From the NCBI RefSeq assembly GCF_014596915.1, contig NZ_JACVWU010000020.1:1-64000 (forward strand): a DNA stretch of 64,000 nucleotides, written 5' to 3'. The translations under genes were made by a program, and so were the position numbers. The stretch's first letter is position 1. Each line of letters starts with the position of its first letter. This document shows, in pieces, positions 37,811 to 46,947 of the stretch. Origin of the DNA: Streptomyces sp. TRM68416. GTDB lineage: Bacteria; Actinomycetota; Actinomycetes; Streptomycetales; Streptomycetaceae. A model generated the notes under the pieces. That model searched no databases. It saw only the letters and a list, made by a program, of their open reading frames with translations, and had not been told where the DNA came from.

Positions 37811-38539
37811 CTACAACTGCGGCGGCCGCATGGTGAATCGGGCATTGACCTGTGCGTAGATGTGCTGGCGTTCCGGTTCGAGGTCGAGCGCGGTCGCGGT
37901 GTCTTCGGCGGATTCGGCGGATTCGGCGAAGGCCATGGTGCGCATGCGGCTCGCGGCCTGCATCGGGTGGGGGCCGCCGTCCTCCGTGCCGATGTCGGCG
38001 AGTTCGACGAGGGCGGCCAGTGAGGTGCCGAGTGCGGCGGCGTATTCGCGGGCGCGTTGGACGGCTTCGCGGACGGCCTGTTCGCGGGCTCGGCGGTGGG
38101 CGGGTGAGTCGGGGCGCAGGTCCCACCAGGGGCCGTCGACGCGGGTGAGGTCCAAGTCGGCGAGGCGGGTGGTGAGTTCGCCCAGTGCGGTGAAGTCGGT
38201 GAGTTCGGCGGTGAGGTGGACGGTGCCGTGGTAGGTGCGGATGCGTTCTCCGCGGCCGTGTTTGGTGAGTTCGGGGCGGACGGAGAAGGCGCCGGTTTCC
38301 AGGCGTTCCACGGCGTCTCCGTAGGATTTGACCAGGTCGAGGGCGGTGGTGTTGCGGCGGGTGAGGTCTTCCAGGGCGGAGCGGCGGTCTTTGCCGCGGG
38401 AGGCGACGGTGATGCCGATGCGGCCGATTTCGGGGTCGACCTCCAGGTGGGCTTCGCCGCGGACGGCGATGCGTGGGGCGTCGGGGGTGCCGTAGGGCAG
38501 GGCGGGTGGGAGGGCTTCGGTTCCGGGGGGTGTGGCCAT
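37811..38539 (-). CDS. SIMPL (DUF541) domain protein
   Basis: A 242-residue cytosolic SIMPL domain protein. APRIAVRGEAHLEVDPEIGRI, then ITVASRGKDRRSALEDL and RTYHGTVHLTAELTDFTAL are the repeated strand-helix units, and AREQAVREAVQRAREYAAALG is the conserved helix before the last strands. Unlike many secreted SIMPL proteins there is no signal peptide. Function of the family is poorly known (some bind or protect membranes or signalling proteins). It stands 136 bp downstream-side of the pyk start, divergent from the 5'-nucleotidase gene. Confidence 0.85.
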   Translation of the reverse strand: MATPPGTEALPPALPYGTPDAPRIAVRGEAHLEVDPEIGRIGITVASRGKDRRSALEDLTRRNTTALDLVKSYGDAVERLETGAFSVRPELTKHGRGERIRTYHGTVHLTAELTDFTALGELTTRLADLDLTRVDGPWWDLRPDSPAHRRAREQAVREAVQRAREYAAALGTSLAALVELADIGTEDGGPHPMQAASRMRTMAFAESAESAEDTATALDLEPERQHIYAQVNARFTMRPPQL

Positions 38540-38647
38540 ACGCCCTACTGTGTCAGTTCTTGACCGGTTCAGGGTCAGGGACGCACGGCTTCGGTCATCA
38601 GATCGAAACCTGGGGGGCCTATTGCGGTTCGGCGTGCCCGGGTCAGA

Positions 38648-38682
38648 ATCTACGCGCGTCGGTCTCTGTATCTACGCGCGTC
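38648..38682 (+). repeat. Direct repeat ATCTACGCGCGTC, 22-bp period
   Basis: Two perfect 13-bp copies at 38648-38660 and 38670-38682, exactly two helical turns apart, 30-64 bp upstream of the 5'-nucleotidase start. A tandem binding site for a dimeric regulator is possible. The copies do not match the Streptomyces PHO-box sequence. Confidence 0.5.
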
Positions 38683-38711
38683 ATCGTCGCTTCCCGAGGA
38701 GAACCCGAACC

Positions 38712-40517
38712 ATGCCCCTCAACCGTCGGAAGTTCCTGAAGAAGTCCGCCGTGACCGGAGCGGGGGTCGCGCTGGCCGGCGCGGCGGCGGCTCCGGCGGC
38801 CGAGGCCGCGGAGGCGAAGAAGGGTCCCAAGCCGGCCAAGCGGTACTCCCTGACGGTGATGGGCACGACCGACCTGCACGGCAACATCTTCAACTGGGAC
38901 TACTTCAAGAACGCGGACTACACCGACGCCCAGGGCAACGCCAAGGGCCTGGCCCGCGTCGCGACGCTGGTCGAGCAGGTCCGCAAGGAGAAGGGCCGCC
39001 GCAACACCCTTCTCATCGACGCCGGTGACACGATTCAGGGCACCCCGCTGACGTACTACTACGCGAAGGTGGACCCGATCACCGCCCCGGGCGGGCCGGT
39101 CCATCCGATGGCGCAGGCCATGAACGCCATCGGCTACGACGCGGTGGCGCTCGGCAACCACGAGTTCAACTACGGCATCGAGACGCTGCGCAAGTTCGAG
39201 GAGCAGTGCGACTTCCCGCTGCTCGGCGCCAACGCGCTGGACGCGAAGACGCTGAAGCCGGCCTTCCCGCCCTACTTCATCAAGAAGTTCCACGTGAAGG
39301 GCGCCCCGCCGGTCAAGGTCGCGGTCCTCGGTCTGACCAACCCGGGCATCGCGATCTGGGACAAGGCCTACGTGCAGGGGAAGATGGTCTTCCCCGGTCT
39401 GGAGGAGCAGGCGGCGAAGTGGGTGCCGAAGCTGCGCTCGATGGGCGCGGACGTGGTGGTCGTCTCGGCGCACTCCGGCTCCTCCGGCACCTCCTCCTAC
39501 GGCGACCAGTTGCCGTACATCGAGAACTCCTCGGCGCTGGTCGCGCAGCAGGTGCCGGGCATCGACGCGATCCTGGTGGGTCATGCGCACACGGAGATCG
39601 CCGAGTTGAAGGTGACGAACGAGCAGACCGGCAGGACGGTGGTCCTGTCGGAGCCGCTGGCCTACGCCGAGCGGCTGTCGCTGTTCGACATCGAGCTGGT
39701 CTTCAGCAAGGGGCGCTGGACGGTCGAGTCGGTCGCGGCTTCGGTGCGTGACTCCAAGACGGTCGCCGACGACCCGGAGATCACCAGGCTGCTGCAGGAC
39801 GAGCACGACCTGGTCGTGGCGTACGTCAACCAGGTCGTCGGCACCGCCACGGAGCCGCTGACGACGGTCGAGGCCCGTTACAAGGACGCTCCGATCATCG
39901 ACTTGATCACCAAGGTGCAGGAGGACGTCGTCAAGGCGGCGTTGGCGGGCACCGAGTACGCCGCGCTGCCGGTGCTCTCGCAGGCTTCGCCGTTCTCGCG
40001 CACCTCGGAGATCCCGGCCGGTGACGTGACCATCCGGGATCTGTCGAGCCTGTACGTGTACGACAACACGTTGGTCGCCAAGTTGATGACGGGCGCGCAG
40101 TTGAAGGCGTACCTGGAGTATTCGGCGGAGTACTTCGTGCAGACGGCGCCGGGTGCGGCCGTGGACGTGGCCAAGCTGACGAACGCGAACAACCGCCCGG
40201 ACTACAACTACGACTACGTGTCGGGGCTTTCGTACGAGATCGACATCGCCGAGCCGGCGGGTTCGCGGATCAAGAACCTGACCTACGAGGGTGCCGCGCT
40301 GGAGGACGACCGGCAGTTCGTGTTCGCGGTGAACAACTACCGTGCGAACGGCGGCGGTGCCTTCCCGCATGTGGCTTCGGCCAAGGAGCTGTGGTCGGAG
40401 TCGACGGAGATCCGTACCCGGATCGCGGAGTGGGTCACCGCCAAGGGTGTGCTGGACCCGAAGGACTTCGCGTCGGTGGACTGGAGGCTCACGCGGAACG
40501 GTACGCCCGTGTTCTAG
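38712..40517 (+). CDS. Tat-exported bifunctional metallophosphatase/5'-nucleotidase
   Basis: A 601-residue secreted nucleotidase that would release nucleoside and phosphate from extracellular nucleotides. The signal peptide has a twin-arginine motif (NRRKFLKKSAVTGAGVALAG) ending near AAEAAEA. The metallophosphatase domain (about 48-330) shows TTDLHGNIFNWDYF, LLIDAGDTIQGTP, ALGNHEFNYGIE, VVVSAHSGS and LVGHAHTEIAE, all dimetal ligands. The 5'-nucleotidase C-terminal domain (about 350-560) has PIIDLITKVQEDVVK, TIRDLSSLYVYDNTL and FAVNNYRANGGG. ATG 38712 (GAGGAG upstream) starts the Tat signal. A Tat path fits folding with metal before export. Confidence 0.93.
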   Translation: MPLNRRKFLKKSAVTGAGVALAGAAAAPAAEAAEAKKGPKPAKRYSLTVMGTTDLHGNIFNWDYFKNADYTDAQGNAKGLARVATLVEQVRKEKGRRNTLLIDAGDTIQGTPLTYYYAKVDPITAPGGPVHPMAQAMNAIGYDAVALGNHEFNYGIETLRKFEEQCDFPLLGANALDAKTLKPAFPPYFIKKFHVKGAPPVKVAVLGLTNPGIAIWDKAYVQGKMVFPGLEEQAAKWVPKLRSMGADVVVVSAHSGSSGTSSYGDQLPYIENSSALVAQQVPGIDAILVGHAHTEIAELKVTNEQTGRTVVLSEPLAYAERLSLFDIELVFSKGRWTVESVAASVRDSKTVADDPEITRLLQDEHDLVVAYVNQVVGTATEPLTTVEARYKDAPIIDLITKVQEDVVKAALAGTEYAALPVLSQASPFSRTSEIPAGDVTIRDLSSLYVYDNTLVAKLMTGAQLKAYLEYSAEYFVQTAPGAAVDVAKLTNANNRPDYNYDYVSGLSYEIDIAEPAGSRIKNLTYEGAALEDDRQFVFAVNNYRANGGGAFPHVASAKELWSESTEIRTRIAEWVTAKGVLDPKDFASVDWRLTRNGTPVF

Positions 40518-40579
40518 GGCTTGCGCAGGATGAGGTCGACGGCGTCGGTGCGAGGGTTCTCGCGTCGACGCCGTCGTCG

Positions 40580-42037
40580 TCAGCGGCCCTCGACGAGGGG
40601 GGTGAGGGCGGGGGCCTGGCGTGCGGGCGGGATCTGCGGCGGCTGCTGCTGTTCGAGGCCGAAGGTGGTGAAGGCGGTGCGGGTGGGGAGCGGGTAGGTC
40701 TCCTTGCCGGTGAGGGAGTTGAGGACGGTTGCGCTGCGCCAGGCGGCGAGGCCGAGGTCGGGGGTGCCGACGCCGTGGGTGTGGCGTTCGGCGTTCTGGA
40801 CGTAGACGTGGCAGCCGGAGCCGGTGACGGACGGGTCGAGGACGAGGCGGAAGTGTTCGTCGACGCGGGGGCGTTCGCGGCTGTCGCGGCGCAGGTAGGG
40901 GTCGAGGCCGGCGAGGATGCGGTCGAGGGGGCGTTCGCGGTAGCCGGTGGCGAGGACGACGGCGTCGGTGGTGAGGCGGGAGCGGGTGTTCTGCTGGGTG
41001 TGTTCCAGGTGGAGTTCGACCTTGGTGGTGGCGACGCGTCCTGCGGTGCGGACGCGGACGCCGGGGGTGAGTACGGCGTCGGGCCAGCCGCCGTGCAGGG
41101 TGCGGCGGTAGAGCTCGTCGTGGATGGCGGCGATGGTGTCGGTGTCGATGCCCTTGTGGAGTTGCCATTGGGCGGTGACGAGGCGGTCCCGGACGGGTTC
41201 GGCGAGGGCGTGGAAGTAGCGGGTGTAGTCGGGGGTGAAGTGCTCCAGGCCGAGTTTGGAGTACTCCATGGGGGCGAAGGCCTCGGTGCGGCCGATCCAG
41301 TGCAGGCGTTCGCGGCCGGCGGGGCGGTTCTTGAGCAGGTCGAGGAAGATCTCGGCGCCGGACTGGCCGGAGCCGACGACGGTGACGTGTTCGGCGGCGA
41401 GGAGTGTCGCGCGGTGGGCGAGGTAGTCGGCGGCGTGCAGGACGGGGACGGCGGGTGCTTCGACGAGTGGTCTGAGCGGGTCGGGGACGTAGGGCTCGGT
41501 GCCGATGCCGAGGACGATGTTGCGGGTGTAGGTGCGGCCGAGGGCCTCGGCCTCGCCGTCGGTGTCGAGTTGGGTGAAGTCGACCTCGAACACGTCTCGT
41601 TCGGGGTTGAAGCGGACGGCGTCGACTTGGTGGTGGAAGTGCAGGGCGGGCAGGTTCTCGGCAACCCAGCGGCAGTAGGCGTCGTATTCGGCGCGCTGGA
41701 TGTGGAAGCGCTCGGCGAAGTAGAAGGGGAAGAGTCGGTCGCGGGACTTGAGGTAGTTGAGGAAGGTCCAGGGGCTGGCGGGGTCGGCGAGGGTCACCAG
41801 GTCGGCGAGGAAGGGGACTTGGACGCGGGCGCCGTCGATGAGCAGGCCGGGGTGCCAGTGGAAGGCGGGGCGCTGTTCGTAGAAGACGGTGTCGAGTTCG
41901 GCGAGGGGGTGGGCGAGGGCGGCGAGGGAGAGGTTGAACGGTCCGATGCCGATGCCGACCAGGTCGCGGGGTGCGTCGGGCTCGTGGCGTGGGGGTCGGG
42001 GGGCGGGGGCGGGGGCGGGGCCGGGGCCGGTGGTCAT
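40580..42037 (-). CDS. L-lysine/diamine N6-monooxygenase (SidA/IucD/PvdA family)
   Basis: A 485-residue flavin N-hydroxylase. The FAD site is LVGIGIGPFNLSLAALA, the NADPH site VTVVGSGQSGAEIFLDLL, and the conserved ATGYRERPLDRIL lies in the C-terminal third, followed by YVQNAERHTHGVGTPDLGL. Family members hydroxylate the side-chain amine of lysine, ornithine or the derived diamine to make hydroxamate siderophores. The ATG overlaps the decarboxylase stop (ATGA), so the pair makes an N-hydroxydiamine such as N-hydroxycadaverine, as DesB and DesA do. The acyltransferase and synthetase (DesC/DesD-like) are not adjacent. The C-terminus is extended with Pro/Gln. Confidence 0.92.
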   Translation of the reverse strand: MTTGPGPAPAPAPRPPRHEPDAPRDLVGIGIGPFNLSLAALAHPLAELDTVFYEQRPAFHWHPGLLIDGARVQVPFLADLVTLADPASPWTFLNYLKSRDRLFPFYFAERFHIQRAEYDAYCRWVAENLPALHFHHQVDAVRFNPERDVFEVDFTQLDTDGEAEALGRTYTRNIVLGIGTEPYVPDPLRPLVEAPAVPVLHAADYLAHRATLLAAEHVTVVGSGQSGAEIFLDLLKNRPAGRERLHWIGRTEAFAPMEYSKLGLEHFTPDYTRYFHALAEPVRDRLVTAQWQLHKGIDTDTIAAIHDELYRRTLHGGWPDAVLTPGVRVRTAGRVATTKVELHLEHTQQNTRSRLTTDAVVLATGYRERPLDRILAGLDPYLRRDSRERPRVDEHFRLVLDPSVTGSGCHVYVQNAERHTHGVGTPDLGLAAWRSATVLNSLTGKETYPLPTRTAFTTFGLEQQQPPQIPPARQAPALTPLVEGR

Positions 42038-43608
42038 CGGGGGGTGGTTCCTTCCACGAGTTTGAGGAGGGCGGCCAGGTCGTCGGGCCGGGTGTGGGGG
42101 TTGAGGAGGGTGGCCTTGAGCCAGAGGCGGCCGTCGAGCCGGGCCCGGCCGAGGGCGGCGCGGCCGTTGGTGAGGAGGGTTCGGCGTACGGCGGCGACGG
42201 TGGTGTCGGTGGCGGTGGTGGGGCGGAAGAGGACCGTGCTGATGGTGGGGCGGTCGTAGAGCTCGAAGGCGGGGTTTGCGGCGATGAGGTCGGCGAACTC
42301 CTGTGCGCGGGCGCAGACTTGGTCGACGAGGCGGCCGATGCCGTTGCGGCCGAGGGTTTTCAGCGTGACCGCGATCTTGAGGATGTCGGGGCGGCGGGTG
42401 GTGCGCAGGGAGCGGCCGAGGAGGTCGGGCAGGCCGGCCTCGGTGTCGTCGTCGGCGTTGAGGTAGTCGGCGTGCTGGTGGAGGACGGTGAGGTCGCGGG
42501 CGTCCCGGACGGCGAGTAGGCCCGCGGCGACCGGCTGCCAGCCGAGTTTGTGCAGGTCCGTGGTGACGGTGTCGGCGGCGTCGAGGCCGGTGAGCTTGGG
42601 GCGGTGGCGGTCGCTGAAGAGGAGCGGGCCGCCGTAGGCCGCGTCGATGTGCAGGCGTGCGCCGTGTGCCGCGCACAGGGCGGCGATCTCGGGGAGGGGG
42701 TCGATGAGGCCTGCGTCGGTGGTGCCTGCGGTGGCGGCGACGAGGTGTGGGCCGGGGAGGTGGGTGAGTGCCTCGTCGAGGGCGGCGGGGTCGAGGGTGC
42801 CGGCGGGCGCGGGGATGATCACGGGGTCGGGGAGGCCGAGGAGCCAGGTGGCGCGGGTGAGGGAGTGGTGGGCGTTGGCGCCGCAGATCAGCCGGGTGCC
42901 GGGGTGTGCCTCGCGGGCGAGGAGGAGGGCGAGTTGGTTGGCCTCGGTGCCGCCGCTTGTTACGAGGCAGTCGGGGGTGACCTGGGTGCCGGGCGTGGCG
43001 ATCGCCGCGGGGTGGGACGCGCAACCCGGCGCTATCGGGGTGCCGCCCGCGCCCACCCGTGCCGCCCCAGGCGGCACGACTGCCCGCGGATGGGCGGGAG
43101 TTGCTGCCCGCGGGTCGGCGGGGGTGGCTGCGCGCGGATGGGTGGGGGTGGTTGGGTGCGGGTGGGTGGGGGTGGTTGGGTGCGGGTCAGCGGGGGTGTA
43201 GATCGTTGTTGCTAGTGCCTGGGTCAGTAGGTGTTCCAGTTCCGAGGTGCCTGGGGACTGGTCCCAGGAGTCCTGGGAGGGGTTGAGGGTGCTGGTGGCC
43301 AGGTCTGCGGCGGTGGCTGCTGCCAGGGGTGGGCCGTGGAGGTGGGCCGTGCAGTGGGGGTGTGCCGGGTCCGCCGCGGTTTCGGCGAGGGTTCGTACGA
43401 CCGTGTAGAGGGCGTCCGGGGTGCCCTCCTGCGGGAGCACGTCGCCCACCGCGGACCGTACGCGTGCGGCGACTGCGTCCGGGCCGCCCGCGGGCAGCGG
43501 GCCGCCGCGGGCGAGCGTGCCGTCCCTGAGAGCCTCCAGGACCGTGTCGAGCAGCGGGCCGAGGGCGTGCGGGCCTTGGGGTCCGGAGGCGAGGGGTGGC
43601 GTGCTCAT
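42034..43608 (-). CDS. PLP-dependent lysine/ornithine decarboxylase (DesA-like) with repeat insertion
   Basis: A 524-residue group II decarboxylase. TSTLNPSQDSWDQSPGTSEL, CLVTSGGTEANQLALLLARE, HIDAAYGGPLLFSD and the PLP lysine K354 in TTDLHKLGWQP all match siderophore decarboxylases, which turn lysine into cadaverine. Between IY at about residue 137 and CLVTSGG at about 209 there is a 70-residue insert, partly of 8-residue repeats (TPTHPHPT, TPADPRAA). It is encoded by five in-frame 24-bp units and is absent from usual family members. It sits in a loop before the cofactor phosphate-binding SGGT. The start at ATG 43608 lacks a strong ribosome-binding site. No iron-box (DmdR/IdeR) palindrome is seen upstream. 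Confidence 0.9.
   Translation of the reverse strand: MSTPPLASGPQGPHALGPLLDTVLEALRDGTLARGGPLPAGGPDAVAARVRSAVGDVLPQEGTPDALYTVVRTLAETAADPAHPHCTAHLHGPPLAAATAADLATSTLNPSQDSWDQSPGTSELEHLLTQALATTIYTPADPHPTTPTHPHPTTPTHPRAATPADPRAATPAHPRAVVPPGAARVGAGGTPIAPGCASHPAAIATPGTQVTPDCLVTSGGTEANQLALLLAREAHPGTRLICGANAHHSLTRATWLLGLPDPVIIPAPAGTLDPAALDEALTHLPGPHLVAATAGTTDAGLIDPLPEIAALCAAHGARLHIDAAYGGPLLFSDRHRPKLTGLDAADTVTTDLHKLGWQPVAAGLLAVRDARDLTVLHQHADYLNADDDTEAGLPDLLGRSLRTTRRPDILKIAVTLKTLGRNGIGRLVDQVCARAQEFADLIAANPAFELYDRPTISTVLFRPTTATDTTVAAVRRTLLTNGRAALGRARLDGRLWLKATLLNPHTRPDDLAALLKLVEGTTPR
43086..43205. repeat. Five in-frame 24-bp tandem repeats inside the decarboxylase gene
   Basis: Units start at 43086, 43110, 43134, 43158 and 43182, with the last three nearly identical. 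Each encodes eight residues of the Pro/Thr/His/Ala insert, so unit gain or loss keeps the frame. Confidence 0.88.
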
Positions 43609-43678
43609 GGGTGCCAGCTTGTACGCCGATGGGGCGGCGTGTCCGAAAAGCCCGGCGATCGGAACCCGAAAGAGGTAT

Positions 43679-43705
43679 GGAGGGGCGGGCGTCCCCGTCC
43701 CCTCC
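43679..43705 (-). terminator. Hairpin downstream of pepN
   Basis: GGAGGGGCGGG pairs with CCGTCCCCTCC with one mismatched position, 13 bp beyond the pepN stop. No T-tract. Confidence 0.5.
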
Positions 43706-43717
43706 GTGCTCAGGTGG

Positions 43718-46204
43718 CTACGCCTTGCGCACGCGCAACGCCCGCCCCAGGTCGTCGAGTTGGTCGACGAGCTTGCGGCGCAGTGCCGGGATGGGTTCGG
43801 CTTCGCGCAGGCAGTCCTCGCCCAGGCGCAGTGTCTCCGGCTCCACCGCGTGCACCGGGAAGGCCCAGCGGCCCACGACGTCGGCGATGGCGGGGCCGCG
43901 CCGGGCGGCGACGGCGACGGCGTCCTCGTAGAAGCGTGGCACGTACTGCCGTACGAGGTCGGCCTGTTCCGGTTGCCAGAAGCCCTGGGCGGTGGCGGTG
44001 AGCAGGTAGTTGGAGAGGTCGTCCGTGGCGAACATCGACGCCCAGGCCCTGGCCTTGGCGTCCTCGTCCGGCAGTGCGGCGCGGCAGCGGGCGGCGCCTT
44101 CCTGGCCGGTGGCGCTCGGGTCGCGTTCGAGTTCGGCGGCGATCGTCGCCTCGTCGGTCGCGCCGAGGACCGCGAGCCGGGACAGCACGCGCCAGCGCAG
44201 CTCGGGGTCGAGTTCCGGCCCGCCGGGCACGGTGCCCTCGGCGAGCCAGGAGGCGATGGGCTCGGGGTGGGCGGCGACGTCGATGAGGTGGCGTACGGCG
44301 ATCAGGCGCAGGCCGGGGTGGTCGCCGTCCTCGGTGCGGCGGACGAGGTCGCGGCAGAGGGAGGAGAGGGTGGCCAGGGCCGCCGGGCGCTGCTCGGGGG
44401 TGAGGTAGCGGTCGGCGATCTGTGTGGCGGCGAAGGCGAGGACGCCTTGGACGAGGGCCAGGTCCGTCTCGTGCGGGAGGTGGGCGCGGGCGGTCTCCAG
44501 GTAGGCGGTGGCGGGGAGTTCGCCGTCGCGGACGGCGTCCCGGAGGGCGTTCCAGACGACGGCGCGGGTGAGCGGTTCGGGCAGTCCGGACAGGCCGGTG
44601 CGGACGGCTTCGAAGGATTCGGGGTCGAAGCGGACCTTGGCGTAGCTGAGGTCGCCGTCGTTGAGCAGGAGCAGTGCCGGTCGCTTGCCGATGGGTTGGG
44701 GGGCGGTCTGCGGGATGTCGAGGTCGAGGCGCTCGCGCAGCAGGAGGTGGCGGCCCTCGTCGGCGACGTCCTGGTCGTAGAGGCCTACGGCGATGCGGTG
44801 CGGGCGGCTGCCGGTGTGTTCGACCTGGAGTGTGTACGTGCCGTCGTCGGTGCGGGAGACGTGTGGGGTGAGGGTGTCGACGCCGGTGGTGCGCAGCCAG
44901 GCGTCGGCCCAGGCGTGGACGTCGCGTTCGGTGTTGGCGGCGAGGGAGTCGATGAAGTCGGCGAGGGTGGCGTTGGCGAACTTGTGGCGGGTGAAGTGGG
45001 TGTTGATGCCGGCGAGGAAGTCCTTCTCGCCGAGCCAGGCGACGAGTTGGCGCAGTGCGGAGGCGCCCTTGGCGTAGGAGATGCCGTCGAAGTTGAGGAG
45101 GGCGGCGGCGGTGTCGTCGACGGCGTCGGGGGCGACGGGGTGGGTGGACGGGCGCTGGTCGGCGTCGTAGCCCCAGCCCTTGCGCATGACTCCGAAGTCG
45201 GTCCAGGTGTCGGTGAAGCGGGTCGCCTCGGTGAGGGTCTGGTAGCCCATGTACTCGGCGAAGGACTCGTTCAGCCAGATGTCGTCCCACCAGCGCAGGG
45301 TGACGAGGTCGCCGAACCACATGTGGGCCATCTCGTGGGCGATGACCATGGCGCGGGTCTGGCGTTCGGCGTCGGTGACGGCGGAGCGGTAGACGAACTC
45401 GTCGCGGAAGGTGACGAGTCCGGGGTTCTCCATGGCGCCGGCGTTGAACTCGGGGACGAACGCCTGGTCGTAGGAGTCGAAGGGGTAGGGCTCGGCGAAC
45501 TTCTCGTGGTAGCGGTCGTAGCACTGCCGGGTGATCTCGAAGAGTTCGTCGGCGTCGGCGTCGAGGTGTTCGGCCAGGGAGCGGCGGCAGTGGATGCCGA
45601 AGGGCAGGCCGCGGTGCTCGGTGGTCACGGAGTGCCAGGGGCCGGCGGCGACGGCGACGAGGTAGGTGGAGATCAGCGGGGTGGGAGCGGCCTGCCAGTG
45701 TCCGTCGCCGAGGTGTTCGGTGATGCCGTTGGCGAGGACGGTCCAGCCTTCGGGGGCCTTGACCGAGAGGTCGAAGACGGCCTTGAGGTCGGGCTGGTCG
45801 AAGGCGGCGAAGACGCGCTGTACGTCGTTCATGAACAGCTGGGTGTAGACGTAGGTCTCGCCGTCGGTGGGGTCGGTGAAGCGGTGCATGCCCTCGCCGG
45901 TGCGGGAGTAGCGCATGCTCGCCTCGACGCGGAGTTCGTGCTCGCCCGCGGTGAGGTTCTTCAGGGGCAGCCGGTTCTCGTCCAGGGTCTCCGGGTCGAG
46001 GGGCTGTCCGTCCAGGGTCACGGAGCGCAGTTCGGCCGGCTTGACCTCGACGAAGGTGTCCGCGTCGGCGCGTGAGACGAACCGGATGACGGTACGGGAG
46101 TCGAAGGTGTCGTCCCCGGTGGTCAGGTCGAGTTCGATCGTGTAGTGGCGGACGTCGAGGAGCTGGGCACGGGTCTGCGCTTCGTCGCGCGTCAGTACGG
46201 ACAT
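43718..46204 (-). CDS. pepN: Aminopeptidase N (M1 family)
   Basis: An 828-residue zinc exopeptidase that removes N-terminal residues from peptides in the cytosol. The exopeptidase motif is EFNAGAMENPGLVTF, the zinc site is HEMAHMWFGDLVTLRWWDD with the third ligand in WLNESFAEYMG, and the proton-donor Tyr lies in the ISYAKGASALRQL region. The C-terminal ERAP1-like helical domain (about 520-820) is complete. MSVLTRDEAQTRAQLLDV is chosen as N-terminus (ATG 46204); ATG 46213, three codons up, is also possible. It follows the response-regulator gene by 56 bp on the same strand. Confidence 0.95.
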   Translation of the reverse strand: MSVLTRDEAQTRAQLLDVRHYTIELDLTTGDDTFDSRTVIRFVSRADADTFVEVKPAELRSVTLDGQPLDPETLDENRLPLKNLTAGEHELRVEASMRYSRTGEGMHRFTDPTDGETYVYTQLFMNDVQRVFAAFDQPDLKAVFDLSVKAPEGWTVLANGITEHLGDGHWQAAPTPLISTYLVAVAAGPWHSVTTEHRGLPFGIHCRRSLAEHLDADADELFEITRQCYDRYHEKFAEPYPFDSYDQAFVPEFNAGAMENPGLVTFRDEFVYRSAVTDAERQTRAMVIAHEMAHMWFGDLVTLRWWDDIWLNESFAEYMGYQTLTEATRFTDTWTDFGVMRKGWGYDADQRPSTHPVAPDAVDDTAAALLNFDGISYAKGASALRQLVAWLGEKDFLAGINTHFTRHKFANATLADFIDSLAANTERDVHAWADAWLRTTGVDTLTPHVSRTDDGTYTLQVEHTGSRPHRIAVGLYDQDVADEGRHLLLRERLDLDIPQTAPQPIGKRPALLLLNDGDLSYAKVRFDPESFEAVRTGLSGLPEPLTRAVVWNALRDAVRDGELPATAYLETARAHLPHETDLALVQGVLAFAATQIADRYLTPEQRPAALATLSSLCRDLVRRTEDGDHPGLRLIAVRHLIDVAAHPEPIASWLAEGTVPGGPELDPELRWRVLSRLAVLGATDEATIAAELERDPSATGQEGAARCRAALPDEDAKARAWASMFATDDLSNYLLTATAQGFWQPEQADLVRQYVPRFYEDAVAVAARRGPAIADVVGRWAFPVHAVEPETLRLGEDCLREAEPIPALRRKLVDQLDDLGRALRVRKA

Positions 46205-46260
46205 GCAGGACATGCTGCCTGATGGCACCGGGCAGGCACAGGGGCGGATCGGTACGCGGC

Positions 46261-46806
46261 CTATGTCCGGTCCGGCGCCGGCTCGGTGCCCGCGGTGTCG
46301 CGCTGCGGCGGGACGCGGGGCTCGGGGTGGGGCAGGGCGCGGCGGGTGTCGGGGGCGCCGGCCTCGGCGGGTCCTTTGACGAGGGCGCGCAGTTCGCGCA
46401 CCTCCTCCTCCAGGGCGTGGTGGCGGCGGTGGGCGTCGTACAGGTAGCGGACCTTGGTGCGCAGCGCCCAGGGGTCCACTGGCTTCATGACGAGGTCGGC
46501 GACGCCGAGCCGGAAGGCGGTGGAGGTCAGCTCGTGGTCGGGGCCGAAGCCCGTGAGTAAGACGACCGGGATGTGCTGGGTCTGTTCCAGGCGCCGCATG
46601 TAGCGGACCACGTCGAGGCCGCTGACGCCGGGCATGCGTACGTCGAGCACCAGGAGGCCGACCTGGCCGCGGAGCACCTGTTTGAGGGCCTCGTCGCCGG
46701 TGGTGGCGCGGCCCAGGCGGTAGCCCAGCGGGGCCAGCGCGCTCTCCAGCGCGTACAGCGTGTCCTCGTGGTCGTCGACGATGAGGATCTTTGCATCCGA
46801 CGGCAT
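46261..46806 (-). CDS. Orphan response regulator, receiver domain only
   Basis: A 181-residue protein with a complete receiver domain (about 5-125): acidic pocket ILIVDDHEDTLYAL, phospho-acceptor Asp in LLVLDVRMPGVSG, Thr in VVLLTGFGPD and Lys in LVMKPVDP. After it come a short coiled coil (HRRHHALEEEVRELRALV) and a Pro/Arg-rich disordered tail, with no DNA-binding or enzymatic output domain. Such proteins usually act by binding partners. No histidine kinase gene is nearby. ATG 46806, with GGGAGGG about 10 nt upstream, is the start. Confidence 0.88.
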   Translation of the reverse strand: MPSDAKILIVDDHEDTLYALESALAPLGYRLGRATTGDEALKQVLRGQVGLLVLDVRMPGVSGLDVVRYMRRLEQTQHIPVVLLTGFGPDHELTSTAFRLGVADLVMKPVDPWALRTKVRYLYDAHRRHHALEEEVRELRALVKGPAEAGAPDTRRALPHPEPRVPPQRDTAGTEPAPDRT

Positions 46807-46947
46807 GGCCCGACGTCCCTCCCGCATGGGACAACCAGCTTATGTCCGTGACGCTGACGGGGTGTGCCCGTCGGCTGACAAGGGGTGCACAGCGCAGCAT
46901 GCCCCGCGCGGGCGCCGCTGTCACGCCCTCGGCGGGGGCGTGGGGGG

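Noticed and set aside
43609..43717. Iron box upstream of the siderophore-type operon
   Set aside because: No TTAGGTTAGGCTAACC-like palindrome is present in the short upstream region.
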